The notes under the pieces were generated by a model. It ran no database searches. It saw only the letters and a list, made by a program, of their open reading frames with translations, and was not told the origin of the DNA. DNA of 10,243 nucleotides, taken from the NCBI GenBank assembly GCA_038062615.1, contig JBBTWV010000018.1:1-10243 (forward strand), in the 5' to 3' direction. Origin of the DNA: JBBTWV01 sp038062615. Its GTDB lineage: Bacteria > Patescibacteriota > Gracilibacteria > UBA1369 > UM-FILTER-53-11. The translations under genes were made by a program, and so were the position numbers. Shown piece after piece: positions 1 to 6,500 of the stretch. How positions within the stretch are numbered: the first letter of the stretch is position 1; each line of letters begins with the position of its first letter.

Positions 1-759
1 CTGAGCATGATTGGTATCCTGATACTCATCCACATGCACGTAGCGGAATTTTTCTTGATAAAAAGTTAAAACCTCCGGGTGGGTGCGCAGCAGCTCCACC
101 GTTTTCATGAGGAGGTCATCAAAATCCAGCGCGTTATTTTTTTTGAGACGATCTTGATAAAGATGGTAAAGCCGCGCCGTTTTTTCTTCAAAATAACTTT
201 GCGCCATCGTCTCAAATTCCTTTGGCCCAACCAGGCGATTTTTAGCATTGCTGATGTGCCCCAGAACCGCTTTGGGATTGATCTCTTTCTCATTGATTTT
301 GAGATCTTCAAAGACATGTTTCATGAGGATGAGCTGGTCGCTGGTGTCATAAATCACAAACTGATTTTCGTAGTCCATTAAGTGGATGTGCTTGCGTAAA
401 ATGCGAACGCACACCGAGTGAAAAGTGCCGATGGTGGGCATGGTATTGTCATTGCGGGCTGTAAGCGAAGCAATCTGGTAGGTTGCTTCGTCGCCCTCCG
501 GGCTCCTCGCAATGACAGCTTGACCAAGCAGACGAATAACCCGCTCACGCATCTCTCCTGCCGCTTTATTGGTAAACGTTACCGCTAAAATATTGCCCGG
601 CCGCACATGCTTTTCTTGAATCAAATAGGCAATGCGATGGGTAAGTGCGCGTGTCTTGCCTGATCCTGCTCCGGCTATAACAAGAACCGCGCCATCGGTT
701 GCCGTGACGGCTTCACGTTGTTTTTCGTTGAGGTCGGCTAAAAGAGGATGAAGAGTCAT
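1..759 (-). CDS. uvrD: UvrD/PcrA-type superfamily 1 DNA helicase, N-terminal part (cut by window edge)
   Basis: ATP-dependent 3'-5' DNA helicase of nucleotide excision repair and replication-conflict processing, acting on DNA in the cytoplasm. Reading down from the ATG at 757-759 gives 253 uninterrupted codons to the window edge. Visible motifs are the Q-motif region (LNEKQREAV, residues 10-18), Walker A GAGSGKT (30-36), motif Ia TFTNKAA (61-67), motif Ib TFHS (112-115), LDFDDL (211-216) and Walker B/motif II DEYQDT (244-249). The start is supported by an AGGAG Shine-Dalgarno 8 nt upstream and a promoter before that. The oddity is 23 residues (82-104) between motifs Ia and Ib encoded by a palindromic repeat. 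Without them the loop matches the length I recall for Geobacillus PcrA. UvrD and PcrA cannot be told apart from this half. Family certain; the rest of the gene lies outside the window. Confidence 0.96.
   Translation of the reverse strand, partial: MTLHPLLADLNEKQREAVTATDGAVLVIAGAGSGKTRALTHRIAYLIQEKHVRPGNILAVTFTNKAAGEMRERVIRLLGQAVIARSPEGDEATYQIASLTARNDNTMPTIGTFHSVCVRILRKHIHLMDYENQFVIYDTSDQLILMKHVFEDLKINEKEINPKAVLGHISNAKNRLVGPKEFETMAQSYFEEKTARLYHLYQDRLKKNNALDFDDLLMKTVELLRTHPEVLTFYQEKFRYVHVDEYQDTNHAQ
448..516 (-). repeat. 69-bp palindromic element inserted in frame in the helicase gene
   Basis: The element is bounded by perfect 9-bp inverted arms, GTCATTGCG (448-456) and CGCAATGAC (508-516). It contains a second inverted pair, CGAAGCAA (466-473) and TTGCTTCG (483-490), extendable to 11 bp with one G-T wobble around a 3-nt loop (477-479). 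A small GCCC/GGGC hairpin sits at 493-503. Its length is exactly 23 codons and its ends fall on codon boundaries of the helicase gene, adding residues 82-104 (beginning VIARSPEGDEA). The arm sequence is familiar to me as a dispersed palindromic repeat in many bacterial genomes; that is recollection, not a search result. The behaviour resembles Rickettsia palindromic elements, which also insert in frame in exposed protein loops. Confidence 0.85.
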
Positions 760-767
760 AAGCGGTG

Positions 768-772
768 CTCCT
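768..772 (-). promoter_or_regulatory. Shine-Dalgarno site of the helicase gene
   Basis: AGGAG on the minus strand, 8 nt from the ATG at 757-759. It fixes the helicase start. It is the only clear Shine-Dalgarno I can see in the window; the other starts lack one. Confidence 0.75.
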
Positions 773-785
773 TGCGAGCTGGCCT

Positions 786-814
786 ATTCTAGGCTTCTCA
801 ACTTTGGACTTCAA
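786..814 (-). promoter_or_regulatory. Sigma-70-like promoter of the helicase gene
   Basis: On the minus strand TTGAAG (809-814) is followed after 17 nt by TAGAAT (786-791). The predicted start near 779 gives a leader of about 20 nt containing the AGGAG site. The promoter lies between the transpeptidase stop and the helicase start, so the helicase can be expressed independently of the upstream gene. A short inverted repeat GCCTA/TAGGC (782-794) overlaps the -10, but no T-run follows it, so it does not look like a terminator. Confidence 0.5.
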
Positions 815-832
815 CTTATTTCCTATTGTTCC

Positions 833-1969
833 CTATGCGTGGATGATCACTTCTGTTCCAACCTCAATGAGGTTGTAGAGGTCTGCAGAATCTTCTGGCA
901 AGAGCCGCACACAGCCATGCGAGACCCGCTGGCCTATGTGCGAGAGGGCTTCGGTCCAGAATGTTCCGCGGTCGTTGGCTAAGTATGGAAGTGAATGGAA
1001 TCCGTGTCCCCATTTTGTGAATCCTTGCCAGTTGGGCATGCGGTAGTGCGGTGAAGCGGCGCCAATCCTCAAATCTTGTTTGTTGAGAATTTTAAATCGG
1101 CCTATAGGGGTTGGAGTTTTGAACGTTCCAGTTGAAACCGTGTACTCACGCACGACGGTTTCGCCTAATTTTACCCGCGCTTTTTGGTCAGAAATATCGA
1201 CTTCAACGGTGGGAACTCCGCTTACATCCAGCGCGGAGGCTTGTCCGGATGAACCTAAATAGTGGAGGGCTTTTTCATATTGAGTGGTATCTTCGCCAAC
1301 AAAAATATCTACTCGTGCCAGCGCTTCTGCGCCGGGAAGCCATAACTGTCCTTCCACCACGGGCCGGAAGTATTCACGGAAGACGTCACTCACGGTTGGA
1401 GTTCTGGAGAGCCAGCGGAAGGTGGCGACTTCTCCGGGATTCACGCGATCTTCCAACATGGCAATTCGGTTATTGGTAAGCCATCTTGGGTCGCCTGGAT
1501 TGTAAAAAATACTGGCGTGGTCGCTTTCGCGCGCGGTTCCAAGTCGCATATAATTTGTTGAAGGACAGCCGCTGGTATCACCAAACCAAGACGTGTTCCC
1601 CGTGTTTTTTATATAGAGTGAGACTTCAAACTCACCACCTTCGTCGGCATACACACTATTTTCTTGCGTGATAAATTCGCCCTTATATTCAGGTTTTTCT
1701 ACCGGTGTAGACAGGCAAACAGTGAGTGGACTTAAAACTGTTTCCGGCACTACTAACTGCGCTATCATCTTGCTGACGATTTTGTGTTTTTTGCTCGTTT
1801 GCAAATTACCAATGCCGCTGGCTTGCAACTCTGCCGAAACGCGGCTCACCAAAATGCCGCTGCCAATGCCTCCGAAACTAATAATGCCTATGAGTGCGGC
1901 CATCAATCCAAAATGAATTTTTGAGCTTGCCCCCCGCTTTGCGGGGTTGATTTTTGATTTTTGTGACAT
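833..1969 (-). CDS. Membrane-anchored L,D-transpeptidase (YkuD) with NBR1-type Ig-like domain
   Basis: Likely forms or remodels peptidoglycan cross-links (3-3 bonds) or attaches proteins to peptidoglycan, outside the membrane. The 378-residue protein has a short basic N-terminus, one hydrophobic segment (about 20-42, anchor or uncleaved signal), a low-complexity linker, a beta-rich domain (about 95-225) with the NTGNTSW motif and the VNPGE turn typical of the NBR1 central Ig-like domain, and a C-terminal YkuD domain (about 253-378). The catalytic signature is complete: His325, then SHGC (350-353) with nucleophile Cys353, followed by VRL. The ATG at 1967-1969 has no Shine-Dalgarno but starts just before the membrane segment and is preceded by a good promoter. 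Codons 8-13 contain a perfect GC-rich hairpin. The stop lies 73 bp before the co-oriented helicase start. The enzyme class is firm; the exact substrate is not shown. Confidence 0.93.
   Translation of the reverse strand: MSQKSKINPAKRGASSKIHFGLMAALIGIISFGGIGSGILVSRVSAELQASGIGNLQTSKKHKIVSKMIAQLVVPETVLSPLTVCLSTPVEKPEYKGEFITQENSVYADEGGEFEVSLYIKNTGNTSWFGDTSGCPSTNYMRLGTARESDHASIFYNPGDPRWLTNNRIAMLEDRVNPGEVATFRWLSRTPTVSDVFREYFRPVVEGQLWLPGAEALARVDIFVGEDTTQYEKALHYLGSSGQASALDVSGVPTVEVDISDQKARVKLGETVVREYTVSTGTFKTPTPIGRFKILNKQDLRIGAASPHYRMPNWQGFTKWGHGFHSLPYLANDRGTFWTEALSHIGQRVSHGCVRLLPEDSADLYNLIEVGTEVIIHA
1932..1946 (-). other. GC-rich hairpin within the first codons of the transpeptidase gene
   Basis: CCCCGC and GCGGGG form a perfect 6-bp stem around a 3-nt loop, covering codons 8-13. 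Such a stem close to the start codon of an mRNA without a Shine-Dalgarno could lower initiation. No T-run follows, so it is not a terminator. A role is inference. Confidence 0.35.
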
Positions 1970-1980
1970 AATATTATGGT

Positions 1981-1997
1981 TGCGCCATTCGGGCGCA
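1981..1997 (-). other. Hairpin in the 5' leader of the transpeptidase mRNA
   Basis: TGCGCC and GGCGCA pair over a 5-nt loop, about 12 nt upstream of the ATG at 1969. It lies inside the roughly 75-nt leader predicted from the promoter at 2053-2081. Together with the hairpin at 1932-1946 it brackets the start codon. It has no match to a riboswitch family that I recognise. Confidence 0.3.
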
Positions 1998-2052
1998 TTA
2001 TTGCTTAGCCTCGTGACGAGCTCGGCCTGTTGACTTATTTATATTTAGTTTT

Positions 2053-2081
2053 ATTATATCACAAACACACCCTTGACTCAA
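2053..2081 (-). promoter_or_regulatory. Sigma-70-like promoter of the L,D-transpeptidase gene
   Basis: On the minus strand TTGAGT (2076-2081), a 17-nt spacer and a perfect TATAAT (2053-2058). This is the best consensus promoter in the window and gives a leader of about 75 nt. The -35 overlaps a TTGACT on the plus strand (2073-2078), but the plus-strand -10 at the right distance is poor. Confidence 0.6.
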
Positions 2082-2111
2082 GCGGAAAATATTTTTAAGT
2101 ATCTCTTGGAT

Positions 2112-2140
2112 TTGAATTCTCATATAAGAGTCACTATTTT
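2112..2140 (+). promoter_or_regulatory. Candidate yebC promoter
   Basis: TTGAAT (2112-2117), 17-nt spacer, TATTTT (2135-2140). The predicted start falls at about 2147, at an ATG that opens a five-codon reading frame. An alternative -10 (TATAAC, 2160-2165) would give a leader of about 20 nt to yebC but has no good -35. The match is moderate in AT-rich sequence. Confidence 0.35.
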
Positions 2141-2146
2141 AGAAGC

Positions 2147-2164
2147 ATGAGGCAGCAGTTATAA
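2147..2164 (+). CDS. Possible five-codon leader minicistron (MRQQL) upstream of yebC
   Basis: ATG-AGG-CAG-CAG-TTA-TAA begins exactly 6 nt after the candidate -10 at 2135-2140, the same spacing seen at two convincing leaderless genes in this window. It ends 28 nt before the yebC ATG and is out of frame with it. Its sequence closely resembles the last codons of yebC itself (ATG-AGG-CAG-TTA-TAA, 2922-2936). It could equally be chance in a short AT-rich leader. No function can be assigned. Confidence 0.15.
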   Translation: MRQQL

Positions 2165-2192
2165 CTTTGCCCTCGCAAACTTGTTTCTCTTT

Positions 2193-2936
2193 ATGGCTCG
2201 TCACTCACACTGGGCTCAAATCAAACTGAAAAAAGGTGCTTTAGACAAAAAGCGCGGAAAGATTTTTACCAAGCATGCGCATCTTATTGAGGTTGCCGTG
2301 CGCAAAGCCGGCGGCGATCCCAATATGAATGCCAGCCTGCGTCTGGCTATGGAAAATGCGCACGCCGATAACATGCCGCGCGAGAATATTGATCGTGCTA
2401 TTAAAAAAGGAGCCGGCGAGTTGAAGGGCGAGGAGATGCAGGAAATTACCTATGAAGGTTTTGGTCCAGGCGGTGCGGCGCTGGTCATTGATACGCTTAC
2501 GGATAATAAAAATCGGACGAGCCAGATGGTGCGCAATACGCTGCAAAAACACGGTGGAAACTTGGGCGCGGTGGGCTCAACCAGTTTTTTGTTTGAGGTG
2601 AAGGGGATGATGACGGTGAAACCGAAGGGTGAGCACGACAGTGATGAGCTGGAAATGATTGATGCGGGCGCGCAGGATATTGTGGAGGGCGGCGAAGATT
2701 TTGTCGTCTACACCGCGGCAAATGAGTTGATGGATGTAAAGAAAAAGTTAGAAGCCAAAGGGTTTACCGTGGTGTCTTCAGAGCTGGTGAAAGAGCCGCG
2801 GAGTCTTGTAGAAATTTCAGATCCAGCGGTGGCCAAGAAGCTTTTGGCGCTTACCGAAGCCCTGGATGAGGAGAATGATGTCTCCAGTGTGGCGGCAAAC
2901 TATGATATAAGCGAGGAAGTAATGAGGCAGTTATAA
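2193..2936 (+). CDS. yebC: YebC/PmpR/TACO1-family protein
   Basis: Member of a nearly universal bacterial family, long annotated as a transcriptional regulator and more recently linked to translation (relief of ribosome stalling at difficult sequences). The 247-residue product has the full family length. The N-terminus MARHSHWAQIKLKKG matches the family opening (MAGHSKWxxIKxKK), followed by KRGKIFTK, the basic patch NMPRENIDRAIKKG (about residues 64-77), the YEGFGPGG turn (about 90-97) and an acidic C-terminal domain. I chose the ATG at 2193 over an in-frame TTG at 2181 because family members begin at this methionine. No Shine-Dalgarno precedes it. It stands alone here, without the ruvC/ruvA/ruvB neighbours common elsewhere, and is divergent from the transpeptidase gene. 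Confidence 0.96.
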   Translation: MARHSHWAQIKLKKGALDKKRGKIFTKHAHLIEVAVRKAGGDPNMNASLRLAMENAHADNMPRENIDRAIKKGAGELKGEEMQEITYEGFGPGGAALVIDTLTDNKNRTSQMVRNTLQKHGGNLGAVGSTSFLFEVKGMMTVKPKGEHDSDELEMIDAGAQDIVEGGEDFVVYTAANELMDVKKKLEAKGFTVVSSELVKEPRSLVEISDPAVAKKLLALTEALDEENDVSSVAANYDISEEVMRQL

Positions 2937-2945
2937 TTTTTTGTG

Positions 2946-2975
2946 TTGACGTGATGTCTGCTGAAAGTATATACT
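2946..2975 (+). promoter_or_regulatory. Promoter of the toxin-antitoxin operon
   Basis: TTGACG (2946-2951), 18-nt spacer, TATACT (2970-2975). The predicted start is near 2982, giving a leader of about 19 nt without a Shine-Dalgarno. The -10 lies inside the perfect palindrome AGTATATACT (2966-2975), so a protein bound there would block transcription. Confidence 0.55.
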
Positions 2976-2997
2976 ACAGTTTGTTTTGATATATACT
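2966..2997 (+). promoter_or_regulatory. Candidate autoregulatory operator of the toxin-antitoxin operon
   Basis: TATATACT occurs twice, at 2968-2975 and 2990-2997, 22 bp apart, which is about two helical turns and puts both copies on one DNA face. The first copy is part of the perfect palindrome AGTATATACT. Type II antitoxins usually repress their own operon through such paired sites. Binding here is inference; AT-rich sequence makes chance repeats more likely. Confidence 0.35.
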
Positions 2998-3000
2998 TTT

Positions 3001-3261
3001 ATGAGACGTCTTTTATTTACTATCCCAGATAATATTGCCAGTGATCTCCAGGAGCTGATCCCAGCTGGTGAGCGCAGCCGGTTTATTGTGCAACATATCG
3101 AGATCCCGCTTAAGGAACTTCAGAAAAAAGGTAAGAAGAAAAAAGTGTCTTCCATTTACAAACCAGGGTTTTTGAAAGGATTGCGTAAGGCCGAAAAACA
3201 GGCGAGAAGAGGTGAAGTCTACAGTGAAAAAGAAATTATGAAAGAATTCGGTTTGTTATGA
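3001..3261 (+). CDS. Antitoxin of a type II toxin-antitoxin pair
   Basis: Small basic protein of 86 residues, expected to neutralise the adjoining toxin and to repress the operon. The N-terminus (a short strand RRLLFTIP, then helices with GERSRFIVQHIEI at about 23-35) suggests a ribbon-helix-helix-like DNA-binding part. A lysine-rich linker (KKGKKKK, 42-48) follows. The tail contains RRGEVYSEKEIMKEF (69-83), of the kind seen at the toxin-binding end of RelB/Phd-like antitoxins. The ATG at 3001 is preferred over an in-frame TTG at 2986 because the TTG lies inside the operator-like repeat. Its TGA overlaps the toxin ATG by 4 bp. The DNA-binding fold is not certain; the role rests on gene order and on the toxin. 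Confidence 0.8.
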   Translation: MRRLLFTIPDNIASDLQELIPAGERSRFIVQHIEIPLKELQKKGKKKKVSSIYKPGFLKGLRKAEKQARRGEVYSEKEIMKEFGLL

Positions 3262-3530
3262 GTTATCGCATTGAATATACGAAAGAAGCGACAAGGGATC
3301 TTAAGAAGTTGGATTTTTCCACGGCGCAGCGGATGGTAAAGAAGATTCATTTTTGGGGATATCAACCCGATCCTCTCCATTTTGCCAAGCCTCTTCAGGG
3401 TATGGGGCCTAACAAATACCGGTTTCGCGTCGGCGATTATCGAATTATTTTTGAAATCAATAAACGCGGTCAGCTTGTGGTTTTACTTATCTTACGGGTA
3501 GCTCATCGGCGCGAGGTGTATCGGGTTTAA
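3258..3530 (+). CDS. RelE/ParE-family toxin (probable mRNA interferase)
   Basis: RelE-type toxins cut mRNA in the ribosomal A site; ParE relatives act on gyrase. The 90-residue product has family length and order: a strand plus two helices (YRIEYTKEATRDLKKL, 3-18), LQGMGPNKYRFRVGDYRIIF (46-65), and the C-terminal HRREVYR (83-89). The basic residues in YRFRVGDYR and in HRREVYR correspond to those that contact RNA in RelE, which favours the RNase branch over ParE. The gene starts inside the antitoxin stop codon (ATGA), so translation is probably coupled, and no Shine-Dalgarno is seen. No truncation or frameshift is visible, so the toxin should be intact. Confidence 0.93.
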   Translation: MSYRIEYTKEATRDLKKLDFSTAQRMVKKIHFWGYQPDPLHFAKPLQGMGPNKYRFRVGDYRIIFEINKRGQLVVLLILRVAHRREVYRV

Positions 3531-3565
3531 AGAAAGCTTGGTATATGGGCAAAGGGGCGTTTTTG

Positions 3566-3574
3566 TGGTATCAT
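3566..3574 (+). promoter_or_regulatory. Extended -10 promoter of the giant solenoid gene (leaderless)
   Basis: TGGTATCAT is an extended -10 (TG-n-TATCAT); no good -35 lies 17 nt upstream. The -10 hexamer ends 6 nt before the ATG at 3581, so the transcript should begin at the start codon. The preceding 9-mer TTTTTGTGG (3560-3568) recurs at the same distance before the gene at 9124. Confidence 0.5.
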
Positions 3575-3580
3575 TAACAG

Positions 3581-6500
3581 ATGGCTGAACCTCAAAATCC
3601 CGGCGAAGAACCCAGGGTGCCGGAAAAACAAAATAAAATCCCAAAAGAAGAAGTTGCCAGACAGACGGTGCAGGATATTTTTGCGCTTCATGATGAGATT
3701 ACGAGCGAGCTTGGCGATCAGCCGGCTTTGGCGGAGCGCTATCGTCATGATCCGGAAGCCTTGGCCGGGCTTATACAATTAAAACGTGATGCTGGGTTGC
3801 AGGCAATGCTCTTATTTGAGCATGCTTTTCCTCATATAGAGCAAGAGTTTGCCGATGGCGGTTATGATGCCGTAAAGGTGTATTGGAATAACGTAAGCCG
3901 GTTAACGGAGGCAGCCGGCAGTTTTGCTCCCACGCTTTTGACGGAATGCATTGGTCCATTAGATGAATTTGTGCGCGACCCAAAATACATTCCGGATTTA
4001 ATAAAAATTCTTCAAATTAAACCTGATTTTTTGAGTGATATTGCGAGCCAGCTGAATGAGGTGCCTATCATACGTGGATGGCTTCGAAATGACTCGGCTC
4101 GAAAGGATTATGTTTACTATCTGGAATTGGTCTCAAAAAGTAAGGCACCTGTTTCTTGGGTTACTTCCTTTCCGTGGAGATTATTTCTTTCTACTAAGGA
4201 TCGGCCAATCATTATCAAATTATTGCAAGCAAATCCGGGGGCAATCCGGAGTGTAATATTTGAAAGAACGGATAGTTTCGCGGATACATCAAAGCTTGAC
4301 CGTGAATTCGAGGATCCATCACTCCAACCCGGACTTTTCCAAATTCTGCGCGCCGTTCCTGAGACAGAAATACATTATTTTTTAGTTGAAGGATTTGCGC
4401 TCATAAAGCATGAATTTAAAAATCCTGCACGGAGAGCGGATGTCATTAAGCTCATACAAAAAGCCGGGGGTGAGGCCAATATTCTTTTTAAGGATGTGTA
4501 TCCCGCAATTAAAGATGCATTTCACGCAGGCGGATACAGAGCGGTAGAGCGTGCTTGGGATGATGCCGTTTCTATAGTGCGACCCTGTAAAGAAAATTCT
4601 TTTTTAAATGTGATTGTTATCATCATCAATACTCATCATGAACGTTTTTTATCCGATGAAAAATTCCGGCATGACCTTGTAAAATTGGCTACGCTCCAAG
4701 GAAAAAACACTAAAGATTTTTTGAATTCCGGTTTAAAATCCGAGGAATTTATCTATTATTTTATGGACGATGCCATCCGTCCGGATCTTCTTACACTCAT
4801 TGAGGTATGCACCCCAAATGCCGCTCTCTTCCTGGAAAATAATGTATTTGATCGTCTTAAAAATGTTCTTGAAGACCAGTCTTTGCGCTCGCAGATACTT
4901 CTTTTGGCAAGGGATGCGGGATCACATGCTCCGGTACTCTTGCATGCTTTTTCTCCATACCTTGAGGAACTTTTACGCCAGCGCGGATATGAAGGATTAA
5001 AAAATTATTGGAAGGATGCCATGAAGCTTTCCGAGGCTATAAATCCACCCGGCGTGAAAGAAATGAAATCTTTTAGCTGGACTAGTTTTGATCCAGGAGA
5101 GGCTTCTGTCATTGAGCATTTCAACAGCCAAAAACGCCGTCCGGATTTTATTGCCTTAGCTAAAATATACGGTCCAAATTATGGGTCTCTCTTTGATCCG
5201 AAATATTTTTCAAGTATTGAGGATGAATTTAGAAATGATGCCCGCAGGCCGGATTTGCTCAAGCTTGCGCAGGATGCCGGTCCAAATGCACCCATCTTAT
5301 TTTTGCATATTTTTCCGCGGCTGCGGGAGCGGTTTAAAGAAGGCGGTTACCAGGCTATTGCTAAGGTTTGGAAGGAGTACGTGAAACTTATGAATGCCAC
5401 GTCTCGTGATTACATAAGTCTCCTTTTGGAGAAGTTGCCGGATGAAATGTGTGATGATATTGAGCGCGAAGGGTTTGACTCCATGAGTGAGGCGTGGAAA
5501 ACGATGGCGCTTTTTGTGGGTGTTCTTGGCTTTACCGTAAACGAAACAGTGGTCAAGGAAATTTTTGGCACATATTCGGTTCTTAAAAAATTTCCCCAAT
5601 ATCATGGTGATTTTGTTGGCATAGCACGAGAAATACAAAAAAAAGAGCGCGGTGACGCCTCTTATTTTTTTAAGGATCTCCCTTATCTTCCGGCAGAATT
5701 TGCGGATGACGAGCTGCGGCCGTACATCATAAAGCTTGCCGTCGTCCAAAAAGGCATGGATTTTTTCAAAACGACGTTTGGCAATATTAAAGATGAGTTG
5801 CGCGATCCAAAGTTGCGAGAAGACCTCATGTTGTTGGCAGAAAGCGGCGATGATCAGCTCCTCATTTTTACTCCTCCAAAATCATCGTTGAAATGGAGTC
5901 CGCCAACCATTGATGAGTCCATGGCTCCCCTTGCAGATCTTTTCCGCGATGAGGCTTTTCGTCCGACGTTTATGGCGGTGGCGAAGTTTGTAAACGGATA
6001 CGATCTTAAAACGGTCTTTTTTGATCATGCAAAAGATGGGAATCCGATTCGTTCGCAATTTTTGGATCCCAAATTGCGTCCAGGTATGATCAAGCTTGTC
6101 CAAATTTTTAAAGGCGATATCAACGATTTTTTCACAGGTGGTTTTTATAGAATTGAGGAAAAGTTTTCAGACGATCGTCTGCGGCCGGATCTCCTCCTCT
6201 TTATGGAAAAAATGCTGTTTAATGCTTCCTCTAATGAATTTGACCGTTCGTGGTCAAGGATTTACGAGGAATTTAATGACGATGTCTTGCGGAAAGACAT
6301 TATGCATATAGTAGATAAACTGGGTCACCATGCAGTTTATATTTTTAATGATTTTGATCGTTTCCGCGCTGATTTTCATAATCCTCGGCTGCTGCCCGGA
6401 ATCCTCAATATCGTTGATACTCCCATGGGCGATGGTGGTTATGAGCTGCTCATGTTTGGTTATGAGGCACTGAGGCGTGAGGGTGTTGATTTTTCAAATA

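Noticed and set aside
79..381. 100-codon open frame on the plus strand near the left edge
   Set aside because: It is antisense to the helicase gene, whose minus-strand frame contains all expected motifs across this stretch.
448..516. CRISPR repeat or tRNA reading of the palindrome
   Set aside because: It is a single copy with no spacer array and no cloverleaf arms or anticodon layout, and it is translated in frame.
782..794. Terminator hairpin GCCTA/TAGGC after the transpeptidase gene
   Set aside because: The stem is five pairs with no following T-run on the minus strand, and it overlaps the helicase -10.
1132..1479. 115-codon open frame on the plus strand
   Set aside because: It is antisense to the transpeptidase domains and its composition (many Arg, Trp, Leu) is typical of a shadow frame.
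2073..2101. Plus-strand promoter using TTGACT (2073-2078)
   Set aside because: At 17 nt spacing the -10 would be TAAGTA, a poor match; the minus-strand promoter over the same bases is far better.
2181..2192. TTG at 2181 as the yebC start
   Set aside because: It would add four residues (MFLF) before the methionine that opens the family signature.
5297..5749. 150-codon open frame on the minus strand inside the giant gene
   Set aside because: It lies wholly antisense to well-supported repeat-coding sequence, its product is low-complexity and resembles no family, and no promoter or Shine-Dalgarno was evident.
3977..6420. Pentatricopeptide (PPR) repeats, suggested by the 35-36 residue period
   Set aside because: The units lack the PPR consensus and instead centre on L-R-P-D-L-L; the period alone is not evidence.
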